This document shows positions 49,844 to 59,395 of a stretch of 64,000 nucleotides of DNA, one piece after another. Each line of letters begins with the position of its first letter. Position 1 is the stretch's first letter. The notes beneath the pieces were generated by a model. That model had not been told where the DNA came from. It saw only the letters and a list, made by a program, of their open reading frames with translations, and searched no databases. Both the position numbers and the translations under genes were made by a program. Origin of the DNA: JABDKJ01 sp964609215 (lineage in GTDB: Bacteria; Bacteroidota; Bacteroidia; Flavobacteriales_D; JABDKJ01); assembly GCA_964609215.1 (NCBI GenBank), contig CAZSQZ010000011.1:1-64000 (forward strand). Direction: 5' to 3'.

Positions 49844-50495
49844 GAAGAATTTCGACTTCTTCAATTAATCTATCTACATCAGCAACATTGGTTCCATCGT
49901 AGTAGCCTCTTATTCTTTTGTTTTTATCTACCAAAACAAAATTATTGGTATGAATGAAGTCACTTACACCTCCATCTCCCTTTCCTGTTTCTGCCGGTTT
50001 TAGAGCAAAATAAGATTTTCTGGCCAGGTCGTAAATTTTGTTCTTATCTCCTGTTAAAAGCCTCCATTGATTATAATCAATATCTAGTTGCTCTGCATAG
50101 GCATTTAATACTTCAACTGTATCTTGTTCTGGGATAACTGAAATAGACAAGAATTTAATTTGTTTTTCGTCTTTCAGTTTTTCAGAAGCTCGTTGCATTT
50201 GGCTGGTCATCAAGGGACAAATAGTCTCGCATGTAGTAAAGAAAAAATCAACAACATAAATATGATCGTCCGTCCAACTCTGGCTTGTCAAATTCCCATT
50301 CTGATCAAATAGTTCAAAGTCGAGAACCTTATGATTTGCATAGACAGTCTTAAGAGAATCATCTACTAAAATCGGATTGACATCCGTAGGGTTAAAAATT
50401 TTCAGTTTGTTACTTGGAGTAAGTAATTGACCCGCGAAAAATGAACCAATGACTACAATAGCTATTACAGAAATGATTCCAATGTACTTTTTCAT
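49827..50495 (-). CDS. Second SCO family protein
   Basis: The protein has 222 residues from the ATG at 50495; the frame extends one codon to a TTG, not preferred because the ATG forms a TGATG overlap with the acyl-CoA synthetase gene. An N-terminal anchor (about 5-22) precedes a thioredoxin fold with Cys89 and Cys93 in TTCETICPL and His182 in DFIHTNN, the complete SCO copper site. It is a paralogue of the SCO at 33.6-34.3 kb. Being coupled to a fatty-acid activation gene and not to oxidase genes, its job may be redox or copper handling elsewhere. Confidence 0.92.
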   Translation of the reverse strand: MKKYIGIISVIAIVVIGSFFAGQLLTPSNKLKIFNPTDVNPILVDDSLKTVYANHKVLDFELFDQNGNLTSQSWTDDHIYVVDFFFTTCETICPLMTSQMQRASEKLKDEKQIKFLSISVIPEQDTVEVLNAYAEQLDIDYNQWRLLTGDKNKIYDLARKSYFALKPAETGKGDGGVSDFIHTNNFVLVDKNKRIRGYYDGTNVADVDRLIEEVEILLNEQK

Positions 50496-52258
50496 CAAAC
50501 GTAAATATCCTCTATTTCTTTAGCGTACTTGCCTAATATGACCTTCCTCTTCAACTTTAGGGTTGGAGTTAGTTCACCACCATCTATTGTAAATTCTTCG
50601 CAAAGCAGTTTTGGCTTTTTAATCTGCTCCCACTTTCCGAATTGACGATTATAGTATTCTATCTCTTCTAAAATCTTCATTTCAACTCTCCTATTACTAA
50701 TAACCTCTTCTCTTGAGGAAAATTCGATTTTATTCTTATCACAATACGTTTTAAGTCGTTCAAAATTTGGTACAACCAGAGCTGAAGAGTGTTTTTGATT
50801 TTCACCAATAATTATTATTTGTTCAATAAAAGGCGACTGCTTAAAGATGTTCTCCATTGGTTGTGGAGCTATATACTTACCACCAGAAGTCTTAAATATT
50901 TCCTTTTTACGGTCGGTAATTTTAACGTATTGTCCTTCTTCCAAAATTCCAATATCTCCGGTATGAAACCAACCTTCCTTATCAATTACCTCATCCGTCT
51001 TCTCCTGATTCTTATAATAACCCATCATTACGTTTGGGCCTTTGCATAATATCTCTCCATCCTCTGCAATCTTCACTTCTACTCCAGAAATTGGTCTACC
51101 TGTAGTTCCAAATCTAAAACCATCATTATCCAATTCATTTACACTAATTACAGGAGAAGTCTCAGTCAATCCATATCCTTCCATAATAGGGATTCCTGCA
51201 CCATTAAAAATTCTGTTTAGCCTTACGGAAAGTGCAGCACTACCGCTGGCAGCTAGCCTTACATTTCCTCCTAAAGCTTCTTGCCACTTACTAAAAATAA
51301 CCTTTCTAGCTATTTTCAACTTAAAGCCATACCAGAAACCATTTTTATTTTGATACTCGAAGTTCTCGGCCAAGGCAACTGCCCAGAAAAAAAGTTTTCT
51401 TTTAATTCCAGATAACTCTTCTCCCTTTGCCATTATCTTATCATAAACCTTTTCCAACAGTCTAGGAACTGCAGTAAAGATATCAGGCTTAACTTCTCTT
51501 AAATCATCACCTATTGTCTCCATAGATTCTGCGTAATGCACTTGCACACCTTTATACATATATAGGTATATCAGCATTCTTTCGAAGCTATGACAAAGCG
51601 GAAGAAAACTTACGGATTTTGCTCCAGGTTCAATGGGCAATCTTTCAGCAGAAGACAGGGCATTGGAAATTAAGTTCTTATGTGATAGCATTACGCCTTT
51701 AGGTTCACCAGTAGTTCCTGAGGTATAAATGATAGTAGCTAAATCTTCAAACTTCACATCATTTCTATACTTCTCTAGAATAGTTTTGTCTTTTCCCTTT
51801 CCGCGTTTCCTGATTTCCTTCCAATTTTGACAACCGGATTCTTCGTCAAAGATAAAAATGTCTTTTAAGCTAGATAGATCACCTTGCACGGCCTTCATTT
51901 TTTCATAAAGAGCCTTATCAGAAACAAAACAGTACTTTACTTCTGCTTGATTAAATATGAAATGGTAATCTTTCTTAGAGATGGATGGATATACAGGTAC
52001 ATCAATAACACCTAACTGAAGACATGCCAAATCAATGAAGTTCCATTCCGCACGATTAGTAGTCGATGCAATTGCAATTTTATCACCAGGCTGAACTCCT
52101 AAATCAAGAAGCCCAAGACTCACTTCATCAACAATTTCTTTAACCTCAGCAGTGCTATAACTTTCCCAGCCACTGCTCTTCTTAGTTGCCAAGCAAACAG
52201 ACTGTGGTTTAGTACTCAGCTGATAATCTAAAAACTCGAATAATCTTTGAATTTCCAT
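50495..52258 (-). CDS. Long-chain acyl-CoA synthetase (AMP-binding)
   Basis: The 587-residue enzyme activates fatty acids with ATP and CoA. Family motifs are in order: ATP-binding IIYTSGTTGEPKGVMLSHKN (about 173-192), SFLPLCHSFER, IMEGYGLTETSPVIS, WFHTGDIG and TDRKKEIFKTSGGKYIAPQ. Length and motifs match the FadD15-like long-chain group. It may supply acyl-CoA to the fad operon 25 kb away. It overlaps the second SCO gene by one base. Confidence 0.94.
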   Translation of the reverse strand: MEIQRLFEFLDYQLSTKPQSVCLATKKSSGWESYSTAEVKEIVDEVSLGLLDLGVQPGDKIAIASTTNRAEWNFIDLACLQLGVIDVPVYPSISKKDYHFIFNQAEVKYCFVSDKALYEKMKAVQGDLSSLKDIFIFDEESGCQNWKEIRKRGKGKDKTILEKYRNDVKFEDLATIIYTSGTTGEPKGVMLSHKNLISNALSSAERLPIEPGAKSVSFLPLCHSFERMLIYLYMYKGVQVHYAESMETIGDDLREVKPDIFTAVPRLLEKVYDKIMAKGEELSGIKRKLFFWAVALAENFEYQNKNGFWYGFKLKIARKVIFSKWQEALGGNVRLAASGSAALSVRLNRIFNGAGIPIMEGYGLTETSPVISVNELDNDGFRFGTTGRPISGVEVKIAEDGEILCKGPNVMMGYYKNQEKTDEVIDKEGWFHTGDIGILEEGQYVKITDRKKEIFKTSGGKYIAPQPMENIFKQSPFIEQIIIIGENQKHSSALVVPNFERLKTYCDKNKIEFSSREEVISNRRVEMKILEEIEYYNRQFGKWEQIKKPKLLCEEFTIDGGELTPTLKLKRKVILGKYAKEIEDIYV

Positions 52259-52434
52259 ATTAATTTGTCAAGGTTACAAAATAGTTTTGACGCTTAAAAA
52301 AAATCAATGGACGAAAAAAAGCTGTTCTATTAAGCGTTTTGGGGCAAAGTTATTAGCTTTAGAACAAACTGATTAGTTAAAAGGCCAAACCATGCACACC
52401 AAAACTGGCTTTTATGCAGTAATTGATTTATAGG

Positions 52435-53190
52435 ATGTTGAGCATTGAAGATAGTAAAGAAATAAAAAAAATTTGCCGGGGAACAAGACCAAATGAATGC
52501 ATTACGGTTTTTAACCCTACGGAACAGAAATTTATTTTTGAATATCATCTTGAGTCAGTAATAGAAAGAACGTTAGAAGAAATAAACGAGTCTAATTTTA
52601 CAAGGCCATTTGATATGTTAAAGTATGATGATAGTTTTATTCCATCCAGTGATCGGGAATTGATTGGGATTTTACATATCGCTATTTACAGTACGTTTTT
52701 CGAATTCAAAGATTTTTTTCGACCGCTAAAAGACTATTTATATTCTTCTTTTAGGATGATAAATAAGGAAAACGAACTTTTCAGAGTAGAAAAAGAAACA
52801 CATTCCTTTTTTCACCCAAAGACGAATGAATTATTACTCATTGATATGTGGAGGCGGCTTGATTTTAAAGGATTTAACCAAAACATTGAATGGGGTCCGG
52901 TAATGTCATCTGAAAAGAAAATTGAGATTATTTCAACCATTAAAACCCATATCTACCGTAACTTAGGTATCCAACCTTTAAGTCTAAGAGAGGAGGAAAT
53001 AATTACTTTAATTGGAACGGGAAAATCGCTCAAAAATATAGGTGAAACCCTATTTATTGAAAGAAATACAGTAAAAAAGCATATTGAAAATATCAAAAAG
53101 AAACTCATTCTTAAGTTTGCTAAAGAAGATTTAAGTACCAAGGATCAGATTAGTAATGTTCTGAGAATGTATGGAATAATAAATACGTAA
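52435..53190 (+). CDS. LuxR-type transcriptional regulator
   Basis: The protein has 251 residues from the ATG at 52435; a TTG four codons upstream is rejected. The C-terminal LuxR helix-turn-helix (about 183-228) is well preserved: LSLREEEIITLIGTGKSLKNIG then ERNTVKKHIENIKKKL. The N-terminal 170 residues have no receiver domain and no family I recognise; a PAS-like ligand or sensor domain is possible. Bacteroidota commonly have such orphan regulators. The nearest gene downstream is a single-domain response regulator 500 bases away. Confidence 0.88.
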   Translation: MLSIEDSKEIKKICRGTRPNECITVFNPTEQKFIFEYHLESVIERTLEEINESNFTRPFDMLKYDDSFIPSSDRELIGILHIAIYSTFFEFKDFFRPLKDYLYSSFRMINKENELFRVEKETHSFFHPKTNELLLIDMWRRLDFKGFNQNIEWGPVMSSEKKIEIISTIKTHIYRNLGIQPLSLREEEIITLIGTGKSLKNIGETLFIERNTVKKHIENIKKKLILKFAKEDLSTKDQISNVLRMYGIINT

Positions 53191-53694
53191 GCCCAGAAAA
53201 ATTCAAGAGCTAACTATTAATTGGAAGTAAACAAGCATCCGTTTACCCAGTCCTTTTTTCTTAATATAATTACTCGATAATCTGTAGATAAAATCTAGAA
53301 TTACTATCTTGGGCCTTAGTCATTTAATTAACACTAAAAACACTAAATAAGGGCTATTTCAAAATCCTATTTTGAGCTCAATAAATTTTAAGATTATTAT
53401 AAATTCTTTTATAATTTTTACTTAGATAGAAATAGAAATCCAACTTATTTCCGGAAGAAATAAATTGGAATGGGGTTATCTAACAAATTTAATTTAAGGG
53501 TTTATCTTATCTGATTACCACACATCAAGAGGATTATTGATGGGGCCTCTGGATAATCTTAATAATTTAAATATAGAAATATATAATGGTCAAATTTAGA
53601 TTAAAAGACAATTAATCTTAAAGCGAAAATAAACTTCGCAATAAAAATGTTCTTAAATGGCATGTACTTTATCATGCTTATAAAAAATTAGATT
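53191..53694. other. 504-base AT-rich gap between the LuxR gene and the response regulator
   Basis: I see no gene, tRNA or clear promoter in it. There is a small possible hairpin (GCGAA / TTCGC with a 7-base loop, near 53622-53640) and an AT-rich run, neither convincing. The length and very low GC are unusual beside the compact surroundings, so it may be a regulatory region for one of the two genes. Confidence 0.5.
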
Positions 53695-54102
53695 ATGCTC
53701 AAAAAATTTAAACATATAGTCTTAATAGATGATGATGAGACCATCAATTATTATCACAACTATATTATAGAAAAATGCAATTTGGCAGATAAAGTTTTCA
53801 TTGTTACTGATATCAAAGATGCATTTGAACTACTGAATACTCTGGCAACTGAAAATCAAACTTGTACTGGTCTTATTTTTTTCGATTTCAAAATATTAAA
53901 ACATAAAGAGTTTGAAATCATTAAAAAGAACAAAGCGTTATTGGAAAAATTAGCAGATCTGAATTACAGATTATTTATTTTAACAACTCACAGTAAAGGA
54001 CAAGACATTGATCAAAATGAGGTTTCTTCAATCATAAACGAATACATTCAGAAACCAATTACAGTGGATACTTTGAAAAGATTGCAAGACACCTACCTTT
54101 AA
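53695..54102 (+). CDS. Single-domain response regulator (CheY-like receiver)
   Basis: The 135-residue protein is a receiver domain with no output domain. All key residues are present: acidic cluster Asp12-Asp13-Asp14 after VLI, phospho-acceptor Asp64 in LIFFDFKI, Thr97 in FILTTHS and Lys120 in QKPI. It therefore should be phosphorylated by a histidine kinase and act by protein contact. No kinase is nearby. The Bacteroidota form with IDDDETINYYHNY is often found next to hybrid kinases, so its partner is elsewhere. Confidence 0.88.
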   Translation: MLKKFKHIVLIDDDETINYYHNYIIEKCNLADKVFIVTDIKDAFELLNTLATENQTCTGLIFFDFKILKHKEFEIIKKNKALLEKLADLNYRLFILTTHSKGQDIDQNEVSSIINEYIQKPITVDTLKRLQDTYL

Positions 54103-54138
54103 TCTTTTAATGTCTGCGAGCTAACTATTATAAAAATA

Positions 54139-55776
54139 TCAATTACTCACCACTTCTCCGCCAATAATTGTTTTGGTCACTTTTACATGATTCATTAAAT
54201 CTTTTCTTGGGTTCAATAAATCCGCATTCAAAACTGTGAAGTCTGCTAACTTACCTACTTCAATAGATCCTTTTAATGTATCCTCAAAATTTGAAAGAGC
54301 AGCCCACAGAGTCATTCCCTTTATAGTTTGCTCTGGACTTAAGGCTTCTTCAAACCTAAATCCATCCTCTGGAAAGCCCTCAGAATCTTGACGGTATACG
54401 GCTGCAAAATAGGTCTTTAAGGGATCTATGGACTCAATAGGGAAATCCGTTCCTAAAGCAATAATTCCATTTTCTTTCAAAAGCGTTTGATAGGAATAAG
54501 CACCAATCATTCTTTCTTCTCCTAATCTATCCTCTGCCCAATACATGTCCGAAGTAGCATGCGTGGGTTGAACTGATGGTATTATAGAATAGTCTTTAAA
54601 GTAGTGCATATCATCCGGATCTACCACCTGAGCATGTTCTATTCTCCATCTCAAATCGTTAGCTCCCTTTAAATTATCCGCATATAAGTCGAGTATAAAT
54701 GAATTTGCACCATCTCCAATACAGTGTGTATTTAATTGAAATCCATAATGTTTTGCATACTCTGCCCATTGAGCATAAAATTCTGGTGCTTCTCTCATTA
54801 ATCCAATATTTCCATGATCATCACTGTATGGCTTTTTAAGTAAAGCTCCTCTGGATCCCAGGGCTCCATCACCGTATAATTTTATGCTTCTCACAGAAAG
54901 CTTATCGTCTTGGTAGGGCCCATCTTTCATTCGTTCCAAAGCATCATCATTAGGACTTAGCATTGCATAAACTCTCATTTTCAACTCTCCAGAATCATGC
55001 ATAGATTTTATTACGTCCACCTCTCTCACACTTAATCCAGCATCCACTATAGAGGTTAAGCCCACTTTAAAACATTCTTTTTGCGCTCGGAGCAATGCCT
55101 GTTTAATTTCCTCTATACTTTCCTCTGGTTGCAATTCTCTGATATACTCCATTGCATTATCGATAAGTAACCCAGTTGGTTCTCCACTATCATATTTCAA
55201 TATTTCCCCACCTTCGAAAAAAGAGTCCTTATTTATACCAGCAAATTCTAAAGCTGCACTATTAACAATAGCTGCATGGCCATCTATTCTTGTTAGGTTA
55301 ATAGGTAAGTCGGGGAAGAGTTCATCCAGTTCCTTTCTATCTGGAAACTCTTTTATATCCCAATCATTCTGGTCCCATCCCCAACCATTTAACCATTGTT
55401 GATCCTGATAATTTTTTCTGTGCTCCTTTACTTTTTCAATACATTCTTCCCATGATTTGGTTCCAACCAAATCAAGTTCACTAAGTCCCAAACCAAAGCG
55501 GGTAAAATGACAATGTGCATCTATAAAACCTGGATAAACAAATTGTCCTTGACAATCTATATACTCCGCTGCTTTATATCCATTCAAAATATCTCTTTCT
55601 GCACCTAAGTCAATTATTCGATTATTCTTTACTGCAATTGCACTGGCAAATGGTTGCAAGTCATTTGCTGTATAAATAGTTGCATTGTGCAATACTACAT
55701 CGGCTTCTTTACTCTTAAAATTACATGCTGCAAGAAATATTATCAGCAACAAAGAGTATAAACTGTTTCTAATCAT
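54139..55776 (-). CDS. Lipoprotein amidohydrolase (amidohydrolase 3 / YtcJ-like)
   Basis: The protein has 545 residues from the ATG at 55776. A longer frame would add 18 residues inside the SDR gene and hide the signal peptide, so I reject it. The chosen start gives a lipobox LAAC (Cys at about 18). The amidohydrolase fold shows the metal site FIDAHCHFTRFG, a later NTHCIGDGAN and PSVQPTHATSD, and the Asp near ALGTDFPIES. Members hydrolyse N-formyl or cyclic amide groups; the substrate is unknown. The start overlaps the SDR stop by 8 bases, making this the last gene of a six-gene operon. Confidence 0.88.
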   Translation of the reverse strand: MIRNSLYSLLLIIFLAACNFKSKEADVVLHNATIYTANDLQPFASAIAVKNNRIIDLGAERDILNGYKAAEYIDCQGQFVYPGFIDAHCHFTRFGLGLSELDLVGTKSWEECIEKVKEHRKNYQDQQWLNGWGWDQNDWDIKEFPDRKELDELFPDLPINLTRIDGHAAIVNSAALEFAGINKDSFFEGGEILKYDSGEPTGLLIDNAMEYIRELQPEESIEEIKQALLRAQKECFKVGLTSIVDAGLSVREVDVIKSMHDSGELKMRVYAMLSPNDDALERMKDGPYQDDKLSVRSIKLYGDGALGSRGALLKKPYSDDHGNIGLMREAPEFYAQWAEYAKHYGFQLNTHCIGDGANSFILDLYADNLKGANDLRWRIEHAQVVDPDDMHYFKDYSIIPSVQPTHATSDMYWAEDRLGEERMIGAYSYQTLLKENGIIALGTDFPIESIDPLKTYFAAVYRQDSEGFPEDGFRFEEALSPEQTIKGMTLWAALSNFEDTLKGSIEVGKLADFTVLNADLLNPRKDLMNHVKVTKTIIGGEVVSN

Positions 55777-56521
55777 TTTTGTGGGTATAAAATGAGTTTG
55801 CCTGAGAAGTACAGGTAATAACCAGATCATTAATATTTACATGTTTTGGTTGCGATGCAGCAAAATCAATAACATTCGCGACATCATTCGCATACAAAGG
55901 AGTAAAACCTTGATAAACTTTTTCCGCCTTTTCTTGGTCTCCCTTAAATCTAACCAAAGAGAATTCAGTATCTACCATTCCCGGTGCAATATTCGTGACT
56001 TTAATACCAAAAGGTAGCAGGTCTATTCGCATTGCTTTTGAAAGAGAATCAACTGCATGCTTGCTGGCACAATAAACATTTCCTCCTAGATAGGTTTCTT
56101 TACCCGCTGTTGATGCAATATTAAAAATATGAGGACCACTTGATTTTTTAATCATGGGTAAGCATGCCTTTGTCATGTACAACAATCCCTTTACATTGGT
56201 GTCTATCATCTGATCCCAATCTTCTAATGAACCCTCATCTATATTTGCCTTTCCAGCTGCAAGTCCTGCATTATTTACCAAAATATCCAATGCTCCAACT
56301 TTATCAGAAATAGAATCTATAGCATTTTGTACCTGTTTATTGTCCCTTACATCAAAACACAGTTTAATCACCTCAGCTTCCGAACCAATTTCTTGCGCCA
56401 AAGCATCGAGTCTTTCTTTCCTTCTTCCAGTTATTATTATTCGATTTTTTCCAACAGCAAATTTCTTGGATACTGCCTCTCCTATTCCGCTTGTTGCTCC
56501 AGTGACTAAAATTGTTTTCAT
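55769..56521 (-). CDS. SDR family NAD(P)-dependent oxidoreductase
   Basis: The 250-residue enzyme has the classical short-chain dehydrogenase layout: cofactor loop TGATSGIGEAV (about 7-17), NNAGLAAG (about 88-95), catalytic Ser in FNIASTAGKE and Tyr/Lys in VYCASKHAV (about 152-160). Its Arg-Arg near ITGRRKERL suggests NADP. It resembles the YdfG-type group that acts on hydroxy acids and Ser, but the substrate is not certain. Its start overlaps the polytopic membrane protein gene by four bases. Confidence 0.92.
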   Translation of the reverse strand: MKTILVTGATSGIGEAVSKKFAVGKNRIIITGRRKERLDALAQEIGSEAEVIKLCFDVRDNKQVQNAIDSISDKVGALDILVNNAGLAAGKANIDEGSLEDWDQMIDTNVKGLLYMTKACLPMIKKSSGPHIFNIASTAGKETYLGGNVYCASKHAVDSLSKAMRIDLLPFGIKVTNIAPGMVDTEFSLVRFKGDQEKAEKVYQGFTPLYANDVANVIDFAASQPKHVNINDLVITCTSQANSFYTHKND

Positions 56522-57807
56522 AGATTATCTAAACTTTTTAGAAAAGGCAATTTATCGTAAATTTTTCTATAATCTATTCGAGTAAGGATTATGATCAAAA
56601 GAAAAGGAATCATAGGCATTTTATACCTAACCATTGCTCCAAAAATGGGTGTTGTTAATCCAATTAGAACTGACAGTAACATTACAAAAAGTAATAAGGC
56701 GACTTCCCATTTTGAAAGTTTTCCTCTTCTAAAATTGAGACAGAATATTGACACAAGCAAGATAAAAAACAAATTTTCAGCTGAAGCCAAAAGTGAAAAC
56801 ACTCCATTTGCTTCCCATAAAAAAGGTCTAAAAAGACAATTAAAAAAAGCCAAGGGTGAGTAAAGAATTAGATCGAGATATGTACTTAGTTCAGGAAAGT
56901 AATACACTGAACCCGCATCACTCATTTCCGCAACATTAAAAAATGCTTTCTGCTTATCTATAATATAATCCAAGAAATTTATAGGACTAAAAAAATGAAC
57001 AAGTAAACCTGCCGAAATTGAAATTACTAAGGTAAGAAAGAATGCACTTACATTCTTCCATGCAGTCACCTTGCGAAGAATGAGAAACAAAAATCCGGGC
57101 AGTAAAGAAATGATTACATATGGTTTCATTCCCAGTAAAAGAAACAAAAAGGCCAAGGAGAACACTTTGTGTATTGCTTTGGCCTTCACAAAAAAGAAGT
57201 AGAGAAAAAAGCCCAATGCAAAAATTAATATAGATTCTTTAAGCACACCCGAAGTCCATAAAAGGATTGTTGGAAAAAGGAATAGGCTCAATAATAGCAT
57301 CCATTTTTTAACCTGAAACTTGGCATTTAGAAATTTCCAAATGGCAATAAGTCCTGCAAAGCTGAAAAGATTGAAAATAATATTGTGTATGTGGTAATTG
57401 CCAAAGGAAAAAAAATGAATAATACAGTTTGCTCTGATTATTGTTTGATTATCGTTGATTAAACCAAAGTTATAGGATCTGCTCCAAAAATTCATATTGT
57501 TTAATGCTTCGTGATATGGTAAAGAGGAGTTTTCGAATCCAAAAAAAAGAGACAGAAAAGAAGGAAAATCGCAATACGCAAGATCCTTAAGAATTAATCC
57601 ATCATCAAAATATTTAAAAATATCTGCTGTAATTCTATCTGTGTAATAATACGTGTAAATAAAATACAAGGCTGTTCCTGTCAGCACCTTAACACCAAAC
57701 AAAAAAGCAAGATCATAAGCACTGAGCCCGATATTTTTAAAAAAAGAAGAACGTAGTATAATCAATAAGGAAATTGCAAAAACAAAAAGGACGAAAACAT
57801 ATTCCAT
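56518..57807 (-). CDS. Polytopic membrane protein of unknown function
   Basis: The 429-residue protein has about ten hydrophobic segments. A soluble loop of about 90 residues after the second segment carries YYYTDRITADIFKYFDD, an acidic tract that recalls GT-C glycosyltransferases or polymerases of surface polysaccharide, where the first extracytoplasmic loop holds catalytic Asp/Glu. I do not recognise the family. It is one base after lptB and overlaps the SDR gene by four bases, in an operon with kdsD, tatC and lptB, so a role in cell-surface glycan or lipopolysaccharide is plausible but inferred. Confidence 0.85.
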   Translation of the reverse strand: MEYVFVLFVFAISLLIILRSSFFKNIGLSAYDLAFLFGVKVLTGTALYFIYTYYYTDRITADIFKYFDDGLILKDLAYCDFPSFLSLFFGFENSSLPYHEALNNMNFWSRSYNFGLINDNQTIIRANCIIHFFSFGNYHIHNIIFNLFSFAGLIAIWKFLNAKFQVKKWMLLLSLFLFPTILLWTSGVLKESILIFALGFFLYFFFVKAKAIHKVFSLAFLFLLLGMKPYVIISLLPGFLFLILRKVTAWKNVSAFFLTLVISISAGLLVHFFSPINFLDYIIDKQKAFFNVAEMSDAGSVYYFPELSTYLDLILYSPLAFFNCLFRPFLWEANGVFSLLASAENLFFILLVSIFCLNFRRGKLSKWEVALLLFVMLLSVLIGLTTPIFGAMVRYKMPMIPFLLIIILTRIDYRKIYDKLPFLKSLDNL

Positions 57808-57808
57808 T

Positions 57809-58549
57809 CTATTCCAGAACTTTGTTTTTTCTTAATTGAAAATTTTGTCCTAGATAAACTTTTCTAACCTGTTCATCGGATGCTAGCTCTTCGGCAGTGC
57901 CTGATTTAAGAATATTTCCTTCAAACAATAAATAGGCTCTATCTGTGATTGAAAGGGTTTCTTGAACATTATGATCAGTAATGAGAATGCCAATATTCTT
58001 TGTTTTTAACTTGGCAACAATTGATTGAATATCTTCCACTGCAATCGGATCTACCCCTGCAAATGGTTCATCCAGTAATATGAATTTTGGTCGTGTAGCT
58101 AAAGCTCTGGCTATTTCTGTCCTTCTTCGCTCTCCACCTGAAAGCAAGTCACCTCTGCTTTTTCTTACATGTTCCAATCCAAACTCGCTTAGCAATTCTT
58201 CCAATCTATGCTTTTGTTCTTTCTTACTAATTTTTGCCAATTCCAGAACCGCTTTTATGTTGTCCTCCACACTTAGCTTTCTAAATACAGAAGGTTCTTG
58301 TGGAAGATAACCAACTCCTGCTTGTGCTCTTTTATACATTGGCAAAGTAGTTATTACCTTACCATCTAAGTAAATATCACCTTCATTAGGCTTTACCAGA
58401 CCAACAATCATATAAAAGGAAGTCGTTTTACCAGCACCGTTTGGTCCCAGAAGGCCAACAATTTCCCCTTGATTTACTTCGAGAGAAACACCTTTAACGA
58501 CCATTCTCTTGCCGTATTTCTTTTTTATATTTTTTGAACTGAGTATCAT
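57809..58549 (-). CDS. lptB: Lipopolysaccharide export ABC transporter ATPase LptB
   Basis: The 246-residue ATPase powers extraction of lipopolysaccharide from the inner membrane by LptFGC. Walker A GLLGPNGAGKTTSFYMI, signature LLSGGERRRTEIARAL and Walker B FILLDEPFAGVDPIAVEDIQ, including the LptB-typical AGVDPIAV, are clear. It follows tatC by 24 bases and precedes the polytopic gene by one base. Confidence 0.96.
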   Translation of the reverse strand: MILSSKNIKKKYGKRMVVKGVSLEVNQGEIVGLLGPNGAGKTTSFYMIVGLVKPNEGDIYLDGKVITTLPMYKRAQAGVGYLPQEPSVFRKLSVEDNIKAVLELAKISKKEQKHRLEELLSEFGLEHVRKSRGDLLSGGERRRTEIARALATRPKFILLDEPFAGVDPIAVEDIQSIVAKLKTKNIGILITDHNVQETLSITDRAYLLFEGNILKSGTAEELASDEQVRKVYLGQNFQLRKNKVLE

Positions 58550-58573
58550 TCCACTCTAAAGATAGATTATATT

Positions 58574-59395
58574 CTAGATCGTTTCCGTGTTTTGACTTTT
58601 TATAACTCTTTTTGAAATGTAAATGCCCAATTCATATAGGAACAAAATAGGCAATGAAACTAATATTTGGCTTGCAACATCTGGCGGTGTTATGATCGCA
58701 GATAAAATCAATACACCCACTAACGCATGCCTGCGATACTTTTTTAGAAATGCAGGAGTAACTAAACCAATTTTAGTAAAGAAATAGATGAGTACTGGCA
58801 TCTGAAAAAAGAGCCCGGTAATTAGAGTAAGCTTATTAATTGTACTTATATAATCGTTAAACCTAAAGTTATTAGCCACTAAATCTGTCACCTTGTATTC
58901 AGCTAAAAATTTTATCGTCAGTGGACAGATAAGGTAATAAGCGAATAAAACTCCAGCTGCAAATAATAAAGAAACCCAAAAGACCATTCCTCTGGCACTT
59001 TTAATCTCATTGGCTCTTAGTCCAGGTTTTATAAAAGACCATATTTGATAGAAAACATAAGGAAAGGCTAAAATAAAACCAAAGATCAGGCTACTAAAGA
59101 TATGATAGGAAATTTGTCCAGCCATTTCCAGATTTTGAAATGAATTGAGATCTAGCCTGAAACAAATTGCATCACCTAAGCCTAGATTTTGAGATAACCA
59201 ACAAAAAAAATCATAAGTAGGAAAGTCTGGTTTGGTTGGTCCAAAAATGATTACATCGAAAAGTATACTCTTGGATATAAAGGCAATAATGGCAAATATT
59301 AAAATTGAAATTATCGATTTAATTAAACGCCACCTAAGTTCCTCTAAATGGTCTAAAAAAGGCATTTCACTTTCGGTGCCAATTCTTTCTGACAT
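58574..59395 (-). CDS. tatC: Twin-arginine translocase subunit TatC
   Basis: The 273-residue integral membrane protein is the receptor of the Tat pathway for folded proteins. The opening EMPFLDHLEELRWRLIKS and AFPYVFYQIWSFIKPGL are TatC signatures, with six membrane helices. Its ATG overlaps the kdsD stop by one base (TGATG). TatA/B are not in this window. Confidence 0.95.
   Translation of the reverse strand: MSERIGTESEMPFLDHLEELRWRLIKSIISILIFAIIAFISKSILFDVIIFGPTKPDFPTYDFFCWLSQNLGLGDAICFRLDLNSFQNLEMAGQISYHIFSSLIFGFILAFPYVFYQIWSFIKPGLRANEIKSARGMVFWVSLLFAAGVLFAYYLICPLTIKFLAEYKVTDLVANNFRFNDYISTINKLTLITGLFFQMPVLIYFFTKIGLVTPAFLKKYRRHALVGVLILSAIITPPDVASQILVSLPILFLYELGIYISKRVIKSQNTETI

Noticed and set aside
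53622..53640. Small hairpin GCGAA / TTCGC before the response regulator
   Set aside because: Five base pairs with a 7-base loop and no T tract; too weak for a terminator or riboswitch.
53207..54130. 13-base direct repeat gagctaactatta (53207-53219 and 54118-54130) flanking the response regulator
   Set aside because: Could suggest an insertion with target duplication, but by chance some thirty 13-base repeats are expected in 64 kb and no transposase or inverted ends are present.
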